23,549 nucleotides of DNA from an uncultured Peptoniphilus sp. (GCF_946222045.1 NZ_CAMILN010000028.1:1-23549), one strand, 5' to 3'. Shown: positions 1-8,110, numbered from the stretch's first letter. Numbers and translations: made by a program. The notes: generated by a model from the letters alone, not told the origin.

Positions 1-11
1 CTTTTTTTCCT

Positions 12-38
12 ACCACCAGCATAGCTGGTGGTTTATTC
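12..38 (+). terminator. Hairpin, weak intrinsic terminator of a gene left of the window
   Basis: A perfect 9-bp stem (ACCACCAGC, loop ATA, GCTGGTGGT) spans 12-32 and is followed by TTTATT. The T-run is broken, so it is a weak terminator. On the minus strand nothing like a T-tract follows, so the orientation is plus. It would serve a gene ending before position 1. Confidence 0.5.
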
Positions 39-59
39 ATGCTAAAGCGTACAATTAGA

Positions 60-88
60 CCCTAGGTTATAATAACCTAGGGTTTTTT
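60..88 (+). terminator. Intrinsic terminator, plus-oriented, between convergent units
   Basis: A 10-bp perfect stem CCCTAGGTTA / TAACCTAGGG (60-69 with 73-82, loop TAA) is followed by six T at 83-88. It is a second, stronger stop for the transcript entering from the left. The minus-strand exporter genes end at 110, so the same hairpin lies at their 3' end. In that direction the following bases are only weakly T-rich, so it would be a poorer terminator for them. Confidence 0.75.
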
Positions 89-109
89 GATAGATATTTT
101 TAATATAGT

Positions 110-589
110 CTACTCCTGACTTAAATTATTATTAATTCTATTATTTTTATAATTTCTAAATAATTCTCTAATTATTCTTACAATACCCTGAGACAAAACT
201 ATACCCAATGCCAATGCTGATGTTGTTAAAGTGGTTTTTATAAGATGTTCTCTCATAATTGCATAATTGGATTCTATAAAATAATACATAATGTAGTACA
301 TACCAGCTCCTGGCACTAGTGGAACTAAACAAGGAAGTGTGAAGACTGTTGCAGGTTTTTTAAAGTGAACTGCAAAAGATTCAGAACAAACTCCTATTAT
401 AAAAGAAGATAATAAATAGGAAATCATATAATTGTTGCTGAAATCAAATAGAAGTTCATAAACCACCCAAATAAACCCTGATAGGGCTGAGGTTATTATT
501 CTAACTCTCTTCGGGAGCTTAAAATAAATTGTAAAGCCATATGTTGCAAGTGTTGATAAGAAGAATTGTACAATACTTTTTTTTATCAT
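110..589 (-). CDS. Threonine/serine exporter small subunit, ThrE_2/YjjB-like membrane protein
   Basis: The 159-residue protein is hydrophobic nearly throughout, with about four to five predicted membrane segments (roughly residues 5-22, 30-47, 52-70, 80-105, 118-140) and a basic, Asn-rich tail. The PLVPGAG motif near residue 90 is typical of the ThrE_2 (DUF3815) family, the C-terminal half of the ThrE exporter, which in many bacteria is split into two proteins. It should act in the cytoplasmic membrane with the upstream gene product, probably exporting threonine, serine or, as proposed for E. coli YjjPB, succinate. Its ATG overlaps the stop of the upstream gene by ATGA (586-589), so the two are translationally coupled. 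The family call is secure; the substrate is not visible in the sequence. Confidence 0.85.
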   Translation of the reverse strand: MIKKSIVQFFLSTLATYGFTIYFKLPKRVRIITSALSGFIWVVYELLFDFSNNYMISYLLSSFIIGVCSESFAVHFKKPATVFTLPCLVPLVPGAGMYYIMYYFIESNYAIMREHLIKTTLTTSALALGIVLSQGIVRIIRELFRNYKNNRINNNLSQE

Positions 590-1365
590 AATATATACCT
601 CATTATCTTAAGACCAACACCAACTCCAAAAGCAATTGCAAGAGCGATAAAGAAGGCCTTTATCATTGTTATTGCCCCTGTAATAAATTCTCCGCTCATA
701 ATATCCCTAACAGAGTTTGTTATGGCAACACCTGGCACTAAAAGCATTATAACACCAATGATTATCATATCTATATTTGAGCCAAGTCCAAAGTGTACGC
801 ATATAATTGCAAGTATTGATGTTACAAAGGCACAAATAATATTATTTATAAAGAAAGAAAGTTTTAAATAAGATAGTTTATCTAAAACTATTGGAATAAG
901 TATTCCAATAAAAAAGCTGGCTACAAAATCTTTAATATCTCCTCCAAATAAAACTGAGAAAAAAGACGCAGCAATGCCACCACCTAAATAAATTTTTTTA
1001 GGATTTTCTTCTGTCCCATCAATTTCAAAGAGCCTGTCATAAGCTTCCTTTATAGACAAATCACGAGAAACAAATTCTCTTGAGAAAGAATTTACCCTGT
1101 CAATTTTATATAAATTTGTATCGGAGATTGTTATTTTTCTAAAGTTACTAAGAGTTTCGCCCTCAAACTCCATAGAAATAAAAATAGCGGAGGGAAGGGC
1201 ATAGGCCGATACGTTAGAAATGTTTGAAACTGATTTACAAATTCTTTCGATTGTATCTTCGGCCCTATAAGATTCGGCTCCATTTTGTATTAAAAGAGCA
1301 CCAGTATAGAGAGATAAGTTCATTAAGTCCTTAGCATCCTTTATATTGTTTAAGACTTTAGCCAT
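586..1365 (-). CDS. Threonine/serine exporter large subunit, ThrE/YjjP-like (DUF1212)
   Basis: This 259-residue protein has a soluble N-terminal half (about 1-120) and a C-terminal half with about five membrane helices. The N-terminal segment with GALLIQNGAESYRAEDTI (about residues 22-39) matches the conserved start of the DUF1212/ThrE family, and a VPGVAITNSVRD stretch lies between the last helices. Together with the overlapping downstream gene it makes a two-subunit exporter. The start at 1365 is chosen because GGTGATG lies just upstream and the start gives the usual family N-terminus; a second ATG at 1370-1368 is out of frame. A minus promoter sits directly upstream. Transport of threonine/serine or of a small dicarboxylate is inferred from the family. 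Confidence 0.85.
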   Translation of the reverse strand: MAKVLNNIKDAKDLMNLSLYTGALLIQNGAESYRAEDTIERICKSVSNISNVSAYALPSAIFISMEFEGETLSNFRKITISDTNLYKIDRVNSFSREFVSRDLSIKEAYDRLFEIDGTEENPKKIYLGGGIAASFFSVLFGGDIKDFVASFFIGILIPIVLDKLSYLKLSFFINNIICAFVTSILAIICVHFGLGSNIDMIIIGVIMLLVPGVAITNSVRDIMSGEFITGAITMIKAFFIALAIAFGVGVGLKIMRYIL

Positions 1366-1380
1366 TTCATCACCAAAGTA

Positions 1381-1409
1381 ATTATACTATGGAGTTTTTT
1401 TATTCTCAA
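1381..1409 (-). promoter_or_regulatory. Sigma-A-type promoter for the exporter operon
   Basis: Read on the minus strand, TTGAGA (1409-1404) and a perfect TATAAT (1386-1381) are separated by 17 bp. The predicted +1 is near 1374, leaving a leader of only about 9 bases before the ATG at 1365, so the Shine-Dalgarno sequence would lie almost at the 5' end. The start site is predicted, not measured. Confidence 0.6.
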
Positions 1410-1422
1410 TGAAATTAGTAAA

Positions 1423-1451
1423 TTGAATAAAATATTCTCCTTTGATATAAT
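1423..1451 (+). promoter_or_regulatory. Sigma-A-type promoter for der-plsY-gpsA, with extended -10
   Basis: TTGAAT (1423-1428), a 17-bp spacer and TATAAT (1446-1451) preceded by TGA, which gives an extended -10 TGnTATAAT. The predicted +1 is about 1458, followed by the ribosome-binding site AGGGGTGAT (1461-1469) and the der ATG at 1473. It lies back to back with the minus promoter at 1381-1409. Confidence 0.75.
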
Positions 1452-1472
1452 AATTAAGATAGGGGTGATTAT

Positions 1473-2813
1473 ATGGAAATGCCCATAATTTCAATAATTG
1501 GCAGACCAAATGTAGGCAAATCTACACTATTTAACAAGATAGTTGGAAAAAAGGTATCAATAACGGAGGATACTCCAGGTGTTACTAGAGATAGAATTTA
1601 TCAGCCTGCAACTTGGCTTAATTATAAATTTTTGCTAGTTGATACAGGAGGACTTGACCTCAAAGATGAAGATGTGTTTATGTCAAATATTAAAGCACAA
1701 ATTGATATAGCTTTAGAAACATCTGATGTTGTAATCTTTGTTGTAGATGGTGCTGAAGGAGTTAATCCCACAGATAGAGAAATTTCCCATTTTTTGAGGA
1801 AGACAAATACCAAGGTTGTACTAGCCGTAAATAAATACGATTCAAAAATAACAAAAGAAAATATATATGATTTTTATGAATTAGGTCTAGGTAATCCAAT
1901 TGGAATAAGTGCAGAACAAGGTACAGGAGTTGGAGATCTTTTAGATGAAGTTTGTAACGGACTTACTCCACTTGATGAACTTGAAGAAGATGATAACATA
2001 AGGGTAACTTTAATTGGAAAACCAAATGTTGGTAAATCTTCTTTGTTAAATTATTTAACAGGAGAAAACAGGTCTATTGTAACTGATATTCCAGGTACAA
2101 CAAGAGATTCTATAGACTCTCTTATAAAATATAAAGACAATGAATATATCTTTGTTGACACAGCTGGACTTAGGAAGAAAAAGAAAATTGCACCTGGTGT
2201 AGAGAGATATTCGGTAATAAGAACATTAACAGCAATTGAAAGGTCTAATGTATGTGTACTTATGATTGATGCTCTTGAAGGTGTAACTGAGCAAGATTCA
2301 AAAATAGTTGGGTATGCACATGATAATAATAAGGCAATTATAATTGTTGTAAACAAGTGGGATGCACTTGAAAAAGAAACAAAGACAATGAGGAATTTTG
2401 AGAAAAAAATTAGAGAAGAATTACCCTTTGTCCTATATGCTCCCATAGTTTTCATTTCTGCAAAGACTGGCCAAAGAGTTGACGAGTTTTTAGATATGAT
2501 TGAAATTGTAAACAACAATTACAATCACAGAATCCAAACTGGAGTATTAAATGATATTTTAAATAAAGCAGTTTTAATGAATCAACCTCCTTCAGATAAG
2601 GGTAAGAGAGGAAAATTATATTATGGATCTCAGGTTAGTGTTAGACCACCAAAGTTTCTATTATCAGTCAATGATAAAGAACTTTTCCACTTCTCATACC
2701 TTAGATATATTGAAAACCAAATTAGAGATACTTATTCTTTTGATGGCACACCAATGATTTTAGAACTTAAGAATAGGACAAATTCAAGATCAGATAAGGG
2801 ACCCACAAGATGA
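1473..2813 (+). CDS. der: Ribosome-assembly GTPase Der (EngA)
   Basis: Der is an essential tandem GTPase for maturation of the 50S ribosomal subunit. Both G domains are complete. The first has GRPNVGKS at residues 10-17, DTPGVTRD at 34-41, DTGG at 58-61 and NKYD near 118-121. The second has GKPNVGKSS near 182, DIPGTTRDS near 209, DTAG near 229 and NKWD near 293. A KH-like C-terminal domain follows and the protein ends with a short basic tail. The length of 446 residues is close to the usual 435-440. The ATG at 1473 has an excellent ribosome-binding site (AGGGGTGAT). Its stop overlaps the plsY start as ATGA, so der, plsY and gpsA form one operon. Confidence 0.98.
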   Translation: MEMPIISIIGRPNVGKSTLFNKIVGKKVSITEDTPGVTRDRIYQPATWLNYKFLLVDTGGLDLKDEDVFMSNIKAQIDIALETSDVVIFVVDGAEGVNPTDREISHFLRKTNTKVVLAVNKYDSKITKENIYDFYELGLGNPIGISAEQGTGVGDLLDEVCNGLTPLDELEEDDNIRVTLIGKPNVGKSSLLNYLTGENRSIVTDIPGTTRDSIDSLIKYKDNEYIFVDTAGLRKKKKIAPGVERYSVIRTLTAIERSNVCVLMIDALEGVTEQDSKIVGYAHDNNKAIIIVVNKWDALEKETKTMRNFEKKIREELPFVLYAPIVFISAKTGQRVDEFLDMIEIVNNNYNHRIQTGVLNDILNKAVLMNQPPSDKGKRGKLYYGSQVSVRPPKFLLSVNDKELFHFSYLRYIENQIRDTYSFDGTPMILELKNRTNSRSDKGPTR

Positions 2814-3400
2814 ATTATATCCTAACTTTATTAATTTCTTATTTTGTAGGAACTATTTCAGGTTCTTATATAATTGGCAATTTATTTCTTAATAAAGATA
2901 TAAGAAAGTACGGATCAGGAAATGCTGGCACAACTAATGCCATGAGAGTCTTAGGGAAAAAAGCAGGGATCCTAACTTTTTTAATAGATTTTTTAAAGGG
3001 AGCCTTGGTTACTCTAATAATAGGAAGAATTTTTGGAGATGAATTTGTTCCCTTAGCTATTTTAGGAGCAGTAATAGGTCATGATTTTCCTTTTTATATG
3101 AAGTTTAAGGGAGGCAAAGGTGTTGCGACAACTTTAGGAGCCTTAGCCCTATTTAACTTTCCATTAACCCTAATCTGTTATGTTGTTTGGGTTTTGGGAA
3201 CTGTTTTAACAAAAATGGTTTCAGTTGGTTCAATATTATTTTTTGTCTCAATTATTATTGTCTACTCTTTTATGTCAAATCTTGCGATGTCTAATATTTT
3301 AATTATTGACATTATTGCATTAATAGGAATTATTAGACATAAGGACAATATTAAAAGAATAATTGCAGGAAATGAGAATAAAATAGGAGGAAAGAAATGA
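2810..3400 (+). CDS. plsY: Glycerol-3-phosphate acyltransferase PlsY
   Basis: PlsY transfers an acyl group from acyl-phosphate to glycerol-3-phosphate in the membrane, the first step of phospholipid synthesis in the PlsX/PlsY pathway. The 196-residue protein is polytopic, with helices near residues 4-25, 55-73, 80-93, 112-133 and 140-172. The three family motifs are visible: GSGNAGTTN at 35-43, FKGGKGVATT near 98-107, and RHKDNIKR near 176-183. It overlaps der by 4 bases and gpsA by 4 bases. Coupling to gpsA is logical because GpsA makes the acceptor substrate sn-glycerol-3-phosphate. Confidence 0.97.
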   Translation: MNYILTLLISYFVGTISGSYIIGNLFLNKDIRKYGSGNAGTTNAMRVLGKKAGILTFLIDFLKGALVTLIIGRIFGDEFVPLAILGAVIGHDFPFYMKFKGGKGVATTLGALALFNFPLTLICYVVWVLGTVLTKMVSVGSILFFVSIIIVYSFMSNLAMSNILIIDIIALIGIIRHKDNIKRIIAGNENKIGGKK

Positions 3401-4404
3401 AGATAACTCTTTGTGGTGGCGGAAGTTGGGGTACTGCAATAGCAAGACTACTAGCTAATAAAGGTCACGACTTAAACTTCTATATTAGGAACAAAGAAGT
3501 AATTGAAGACATTAGAAAAAACAGAGAAAACACAAAATATCTTCCTGGAGCAAAATTTGAAAGAGATATTAATTTAACCAATGATTTGGAAAGTGTTCTA
3601 AGTGATATAGATGTCTTTGTAATTGCTGTGCCAACATCAAGTATAAGAGATATTCTAAAACAAATTGAAGGTAAGATTTCGAAGGAAACTATAATTGTTA
3701 ACCTTTCAAAGGGAATAGAAGTAGAGACTTTAGATAGAATTTCAGAAATTTCAGCTGAAATACTAGAGGATAATCCCTTTGTAGCTTTATCAGGGCCATC
3801 TCATGCAGAAGAAGTTGGAAAGGATATACCAACAACAGTCGTTGCATCTTCTGAGAATCTTGAAGTAGCTCAGATTATTCAACATGAGTTTTCTACTCCA
3901 ATTTTTAGAATTTATACAAATCCTGATCTTGTAGGTGTAGAAATGGGTGGTGCGCTAAAAAATATTATTGCTTTGGCGGCTGGTATGAATGATGGACTAG
4001 GTTATGGAGATAACTCTAAGGCAGCATTAATGACTCGTGGCATATATGAAATGAATAAGCTTGGTATCTCATTAGGGGCAAATCCACATACTATTAATGG
4101 ATTATCAGGGATAGGTGATTTGATAGTGACTTGTACCAGTATGCACTCAAGAAATAGAAGAGCAGGCATTTTAATTGGACAAGGTAAGTCCATGGAAGAT
4201 GCCTGCGAAGAAGTTGGTCAAGTCGTTGAGGGCGTGAAAACTGTTAAGTCAGCATATAAACTTGCTTCACTTAAAAATATAGAAATGCCAATAACAGATG
4301 CTCTTTATAGAGTTCTTTATGAAGGTTATGATCCCAACAAGGCAGTTTATGAGCTTATGACTAGAAAAAACAAGGGTGAAATAGAGCAAATCTTCTTCGA
4401 ATAA
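3397..4404 (+). CDS. gpsA: Glycerol-3-phosphate dehydrogenase [NAD(P)+], GpsA
   Basis: This cytosolic enzyme reduces dihydroxyacetone phosphate to sn-glycerol-3-phosphate, which feeds PlsY encoded just upstream. The 335-residue protein begins with the Rossmann motif GGGSWG (7-12), has SGPSHAEE near 130, and carries the catalytic lysine in GGALKNI (K188), followed by AAGMNDGLGYGDN and the C-terminal domain. Its ATG at 3397 lies within the plsY stop (ATGA), and AGGAGG at 3385-3390 is well placed. About 50 bases separate it from the next gene, where a new promoter may lie. No hairpin terminator is seen after it, so some read-through is likely. Confidence 0.97.
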   Translation: MKITLCGGGSWGTAIARLLANKGHDLNFYIRNKEVIEDIRKNRENTKYLPGAKFERDINLTNDLESVLSDIDVFVIAVPTSSIRDILKQIEGKISKETIIVNLSKGIEVETLDRISEISAEILEDNPFVALSGPSHAEEVGKDIPTTVVASSENLEVAQIIQHEFSTPIFRIYTNPDLVGVEMGGALKNIIALAAGMNDGLGYGDNSKAALMTRGIYEMNKLGISLGANPHTINGLSGIGDLIVTCTSMHSRNRRAGILIGQGKSMEDACEEVGQVVEGVKTVKSAYKLASLKNIEMPITDALYRVLYEGYDPNKAVYELMTRKNKGEIEQIFFE

Positions 4405-4424
4405 TATCTTATTATATGAGTTTA

Positions 4425-4433
4425 TGTTATAAT
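4425..4433 (+). promoter_or_regulatory. Possible extended -10 promoter upstream of the HlyD-like/yggS/sepF run
   Basis: TGTTATAAT at 4425-4433 is a perfect extended -10 element (TG at 4425-4426, TATAAT at 4428-4433). No good -35 hexamer is found 16-18 bp upstream. The predicted +1 near 4440 precedes the ribosome-binding site AGGTGG (4446-4451). The downstream genes are otherwise almost gapless to 10394. Confidence 0.5.
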
Positions 4434-4455
4434 TACTTGGTAAATAGGTGGTTTT

Positions 4456-5703
4456 TTGAGCAGTTTTAGAAATAAAAATAAATATATAAAAAGAAGGGTA
4501 TTTGCTCTTATTATTATTTTATTTTTGCTAATGATTTTTGGAAAGTTAATAAGAGGGAATAGAGTTAATGATTATAAGACAATCTTCCCAACTTTAACTA
4601 CTTTTGAAAAAGATATTGACACAAGAGTATATAATATTTTTGAAGAGAAAGCTTATTTTGCAAATGGAGATGGAGTTGTGGTCTTTCACGCCAGTGAAGG
4701 TCAAAAGGTACCATCTGGATATGAAGTCGCAAACTTAAATCTTATGGGTGATGTATCATCTCTAAAAGATGAGTTAGCTAAAGTAAAAGCTTCTATAAAA
4801 ATAAAGCAAGGAATAGAACCTTTAGAAAAAGAAAGCTCAAAGACATTTACTAAAAATTTACAGGAACAAATTAAAAATAAAGATTTTACAGGAGTTTATT
4901 ACGATATAAACTCAACAGATAATGGTATAAATGAAAATATTAATACAGCGGAATTAAAGGAATATCTTGAGCTTTCTGATGCTGCCCTAATGCAAAAAAA
5001 AGAAGAATTAGAAGAAAGAATTTCAAAATATAATTTTTCTTATGTGACAGAATTTAGTGGGATTGTATCATACAAAATTGATGGCAATGAAGAATATTTT
5101 GATATAAAAGACCTTGATAAGTTTACATATAAGTACTTAAGTAAAAATTATAACTTTAAGAATCTTGAGATGGAGACTAGGGTAAAGAATGGCGATCCAC
5201 TTTTTAAAATTATAAATAATTTAAACTGGAAAGTAGCCTGTACAATTTCAAATGTATCAAACATATCAAACTATAATGTTGGAGATTCGGTAAAAATACA
5301 AATTCCTGATATTGAAGATATATATGGAATTGTTGAAAGAATTAACAAGGATGATAGTCATGCAGTTATAATTATCAGTTTAGATCGATATTTTGAAAAC
5401 ATGTATTCAAATAGAATTCATGAAGGTAAAATTATTGTAAATAAGACCAAAGGTTTTGAAATTCCTAAGTCTACTTTAATTGAAAGAAACAATCTTACTG
5501 GAGTCTATGTACAGGAAATTAGAGGTCTTGTTAAATTTGTACCGGTTGATATTGTCAGTGAATCAAATGATACTGTATTTATAAATAGAGGTAACAAACA
5601 ATCAGTCTTTAGCATTGGAGAAAAATCATATAAGACATTGACTGTAAATGATGCAATAGTTATAAATCCAAAAACTGTTGATGAATCAAGAATATTAAAC
5701 TGA
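4456..5703 (+). CDS. HlyD-family-like single-pass membrane protein of the division-gene cluster
   Basis: The 415-residue protein has a short basic cytoplasmic N-terminus (residues 2-15), one membrane helix (about 16-33) and a large extracytoplasmic part. That part contains a split lipoyl/barrel-sandwich-like segment (about 55-80 and 195-210) around charged, coiled-coil-like stretches (about 83-125 and 160-192), then a beta-rich C-terminal half. This is the HlyD/membrane-fusion-protein plan. No ABC, RND or MFS partner is encoded nearby; the neighbours are yggS and sepF, as I recall for related genes in other Clostridia. The start is TTG at 4456, with AGGTGG only 4 bases upstream; the next in-frame methionine, about residue 31, would remove most of the membrane anchor. 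A role in export or in cell-envelope/division work is possible. The fold call is fairly good; the function is unknown. Confidence 0.7.
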   Translation: MSSFRNKNKYIKRRVFALIIILFLLMIFGKLIRGNRVNDYKTIFPTLTTFEKDIDTRVYNIFEEKAYFANGDGVVVFHASEGQKVPSGYEVANLNLMGDVSSLKDELAKVKASIKIKQGIEPLEKESSKTFTKNLQEQIKNKDFTGVYYDINSTDNGINENINTAELKEYLELSDAALMQKKEELEERISKYNFSYVTEFSGIVSYKIDGNEEYFDIKDLDKFTYKYLSKNYNFKNLEMETRVKNGDPLFKIINNLNWKVACTISNVSNISNYNVGDSVKIQIPDIEDIYGIVERINKDDSHAVIIISLDRYFENMYSNRIHEGKIIVNKTKGFEIPKSTLIERNNLTGVYVQEIRGLVKFVPVDIVSESNDTVFINRGNKQSVFSIGEKSYKTLTVNDAIVINPKTVDESRILN

Positions 5704-5712
5704 GGTGATAAA

Positions 5713-6402
5713 TTGGATTTAAAAGATAATTTAAAACAACTTTATGAAGATATTGAAATGGCTAAGGATAAATCTAATTTTAAAAGAGAAGTTAAACTAA
5801 TAGCAGTTTCTAAAACTCACCCTGTTGAAATGATTGAAGAATTTAATAATCTTGGTGTTCATGATTTTGGTGAAAATAAGGTACAAGAACTTGTATCTAA
5901 AATGGAAGATGAAAAAATCAAAGAAAAATTAAAAAATAATGAATTAAATTTCCATTTAATTGGCAATTTACAGACTAATAAAGTTAAATTAATTCAATCT
6001 CTTGATAGAATAAAACTAGCAAAAGAAATTACCAAGAGAGCAAAAAAAGATGACATAAAAGTTGATTGTCTAGTTCAAATTAATATTGGAAATGAGGACA
6101 GCAAGTTTGGAATAAAGTACGAAGATACTGAGGATTTTATTTATGAACTTCTCGAATATAAAAATATTAATATCAAGGGTCTCATGGCTATAGCACCTAA
6201 TACTCAAGATGAAGTATTACTTAGAAAATTATTTGAAAAAATGAATAATAAGTTTGAAGAAATTTCATCAAAGAATTATGAAGGTGTAGAGATGAAGTAT
6301 CTATCAATGGGAATGAGTCATGATTTTAAATTAGCTATAGAAGAAGGATCCAACATGATTAGAGTTGGCTCTAAACTTTTTGGAAATAGAAATTATAATT
6401 AG
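5713..6402 (+). CDS. yggS: PLP homeostasis protein, YggS/PLPBP family
   Basis: This cytosolic family binds pyridoxal 5'-phosphate on a TIM-barrel resembling alanine racemase and keeps free PLP and amino-acid pools balanced. It is not known to catalyse a reaction. The PLP lysine is K34 in AVSKTHP, and further family signatures are FGENKVQEL near 55, HLIGNLQTNK near 81, GLMAIAP near 156, and LSMGMSHDF followed by IRVGSKLFG at the end. The length of 229 residues is normal. The start is TTG at 5713, supported by GAGGTGAT (5702-5709), which overlaps the stop of the upstream gene. It sits between the HlyD-like gene and sepF, the classical ylmE-sepF neighbourhood. Confidence 0.95.
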   Translation: MDLKDNLKQLYEDIEMAKDKSNFKREVKLIAVSKTHPVEMIEEFNNLGVHDFGENKVQELVSKMEDEKIKEKLKNNELNFHLIGNLQTNKVKLIQSLDRIKLAKEITKRAKKDDIKVDCLVQINIGNEDSKFGIKYEDTEDFIYELLEYKNINIKGLMAIAPNTQDEVLLRKLFEKMNNKFEEISSKNYEGVEMKYLSMGMSHDFKLAIEEGSNMIRVGSKLFGNRNYN

Positions 6403-6411
6403 GAGGATATT

Positions 6412-6867
6412 ATGGCAGAAAAAACTATGGATAAACTAAAGAAAATCTTTGGTTTTGCAGACGAATATGAATATGAAGATTTTGATGAAGAATTTGAAGA
6501 TGAAGTGAGTGAAAGTGAAGCAGTTGAACCAGCTTATACTCCTTCCAAACCAGTAAGTCACAAACCAGCTACAAAAGCTAGAGTATCGGCAAGCAACATG
6601 ATAATTACTGTTCATGAACCACTATCTTACGATGAATCTCCACTCATTGTTGATGATTTAAGAGACTTTAAAGCTGTAGTTCTTAATTTTGAACAATTAG
6701 ATGTTGATGTTAAGAGACAAATTTTTGATTTTGTTAGTGGTGCTCTTTATGCTCTTGATGGCAAAATGCAAAAGGTAAACAAAGATATCTTTATACTTGC
6801 ACCAAATAATGTAGAAATTGATGGACTAAAGGAACAACTTAAAAATAACGGAATGTTCCCTTGGTAA
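6412..6867 (+). CDS. sepF: Cell division protein SepF
   Basis: SepF anchors FtsZ filaments to the membrane at mid-cell and helps assemble the septum. The 151-residue protein shows the expected order: an amphipathic membrane-targeting helix at the N-terminus (about 4-16), an acidic linker (about 19-40), a Pro/Lys/Ala-rich linker (about 42-58) and the compact SepF domain (about 61-151). That domain includes VHEPLSYDESPLIVDDL and the conserved GALYALDGKMQKV segment. AGGAGG at 6401-6406 precedes the ATG at 6412. Its last codons overlap the next gene by 7 bases. Confidence 0.95.
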   Translation: MAEKTMDKLKKIFGFADEYEYEDFDEEFEDEVSESEAVEPAYTPSKPVSHKPATKARVSASNMIITVHEPLSYDESPLIVDDLRDFKAVVLNFEQLDVDVKRQIFDFVSGALYALDGKMQKVNKDIFILAPNNVEIDGLKEQLKNNGMFPW

Positions 6868-7643
6868 AATTAAATAGAATAGATTTAATTAATCATATAA
6901 ATAGACCCGAAGAAAAGATTTCTATCAGAAAAGTAATCGACAAAATGGAAACTGTTATGAATAGTCATATTTCTACTTCTACAGATTTTCTAAATCCTCA
7001 TGAGATTAATTTATCTATTTCCATATTGAATAGATTTAAAGACCAAGTGTCATATGAAATAGACGGGGGATACGAAGATAGCGAATCTAGCATTATCTAC
7101 ATATACCCTGCCTATAGGTATGAAAATGAAGACAATGATCTTGTTCTATTCAAATTTGAAACTAATAATAAAATTAAACATGGTGATGTACTTGGATCTA
7201 TTTTAGGTCTAAGTATAGACAGAGGAAAAATAGGTGATATTTTAATTGGAGAAAAATTCACTTATTTTTTTGTTAAAAGAGAAATTGCAAATTTTATAGA
7301 AACTAACCTAACTAAAGTTTCAAAATACAATATATTGCTTTCAAGGGAAGATGATATTAGCAATATTCCAAAGAAGGAATATGATTTTAAAAAGATAATT
7401 GTCTCTTCTTTTAGATTGGATAATTTAATTTCAAAAGTTTTTAATCTCTCAAGATCAAAAGTTAAAGAAATGATAAAAGCTGAACTCGTAAAGGTAAATT
7501 TTGCGAAAGAAACAAGACCACATTTAGAATTAGAGCTAGGGGATTTAATCTCTGTAAGACATTATGGTCGATTTAGGGTATATGACGTTGAGGGAAACAC
7601 TAAAAAAGGAAATTTTGTATTAATTGTGAGATTAAACAAATAA
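6861..7643 (+). CDS. ylmH: YlmH-like RNA-binding protein with C-terminal S4 domain
   Basis: YlmH is an S4-domain protein of the Firmicutes division cluster, reported to act on stalled ribosomal complexes as part of ribosome quality control. The 260-residue protein has an N-terminal helical part, a central domain (about 75-160) and the S4 domain (about 180-245; RLDNLISKVFNLSRSKVKEMI and following). The start is uncertain. TTG at 6861 overlaps the sepF stop, has only a poor ribosome-binding site, and gives a normal family N-terminus. The next in-frame ATG would start at about residue 29, inside the conserved region. Translation is therefore probably coupled to sepF. No ylmG/yggT gene lies before it and no divIVA after it, unlike in Bacillus. 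Confidence 0.88.
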   Translation: MVKLNRIDLINHINRPEEKISIRKVIDKMETVMNSHISTSTDFLNPHEINLSISILNRFKDQVSYEIDGGYEDSESSIIYIYPAYRYENEDNDLVLFKFETNNKIKHGDVLGSILGLSIDRGKIGDILIGEKFTYFFVKREIANFIETNLTKVSKYNILLSREDDISNIPKKEYDFKKIIVSSFRLDNLISKVFNLSRSKVKEMIKAELVKVNFAKETRPHLELELGDLISVRHYGRFRVYDVEGNTKKGNFVLIVRLNK

Positions 7644-7654
7644 GGGGAGAAAAT

Positions 7655-8110
7655 ATGTTTGTTGCTATATTTAGCATTATTTTAATAATTGTAGACCAAT
7701 TCACAAAATACCTAGCTGCAACTAATTTGGCTAATGAGAATTCTATTGTACTAATAGATAATTTTTTAAGGCTTTATTATATAGAAAATAGAGGAGCTGC
7801 TTTTGGAATTCTTCAAGGTTTTAGGTCACTATTTGCAGTTATAACAGTAGCAGTTTTGTTAATACTTATTGTATTCTTATTCAAAAACTACAATAAAGTT
7901 CCTTTTATTTATCTTCTTAGTTTTAGCTTATTAATTGGAGGTACTATTGGAAACTTTATTGATAGAATCAGGCTTCATTATGTAATTGATTTTATTAGTA
8001 TGAAATTTTTTGGATACGACTTTGCAATTTTTAACTTTGCTGATGTTTTTATAGTAGTTGGAACAATTTTGATATCAATAGGTATACTTCTCCATGATAA
8101 CAAAAGGTGA
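7655..8110 (+). CDS. lspA: Lipoprotein signal peptidase (signal peptidase II)
   Basis: LspA is a membrane aspartyl protease that removes the signal peptide from prolipoproteins. The 151-residue protein has four membrane helices (about 3-20, 58-76, 84-101, 126-147). Conserved elements are D14-Q-x-T-K, NRGAAFGIL at 45-53, GNxxDR at 99-104, and the two catalytic aspartates D112 (VIDFI) and D130 (FNFADVF). The ATG at 7655 follows AGGGGAG (7643-7649). As in many Firmicutes it is followed at once by an RluA-family gene (4-base gap region 8111-8113). Confidence 0.97.
   Translation: MFVAIFSIILIIVDQFTKYLAATNLANENSIVLIDNFLRLYYIENRGAAFGILQGFRSLFAVITVAVLLILIVFLFKNYNKVPFIYLLSFSLLIGGTIGNFIDRIRLHYVIDFISMKFFGYDFAIFNFADVFIVVGTILISIGILLHDNKR

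Noticed and set aside
566..871. Open frame on the plus strand opposite the exporter genes
   Set aside because: It is fully antisense to two clear membrane-protein genes, has no ribosome-binding site, and its Ile/Thr/Pro-rich product looks like a shadow translation.
2051..2518. 155-codon minus-strand frame inside der
   Set aside because: Antisense to the conserved second GTPase domain of Der; composition is typical of a mirrored frame.
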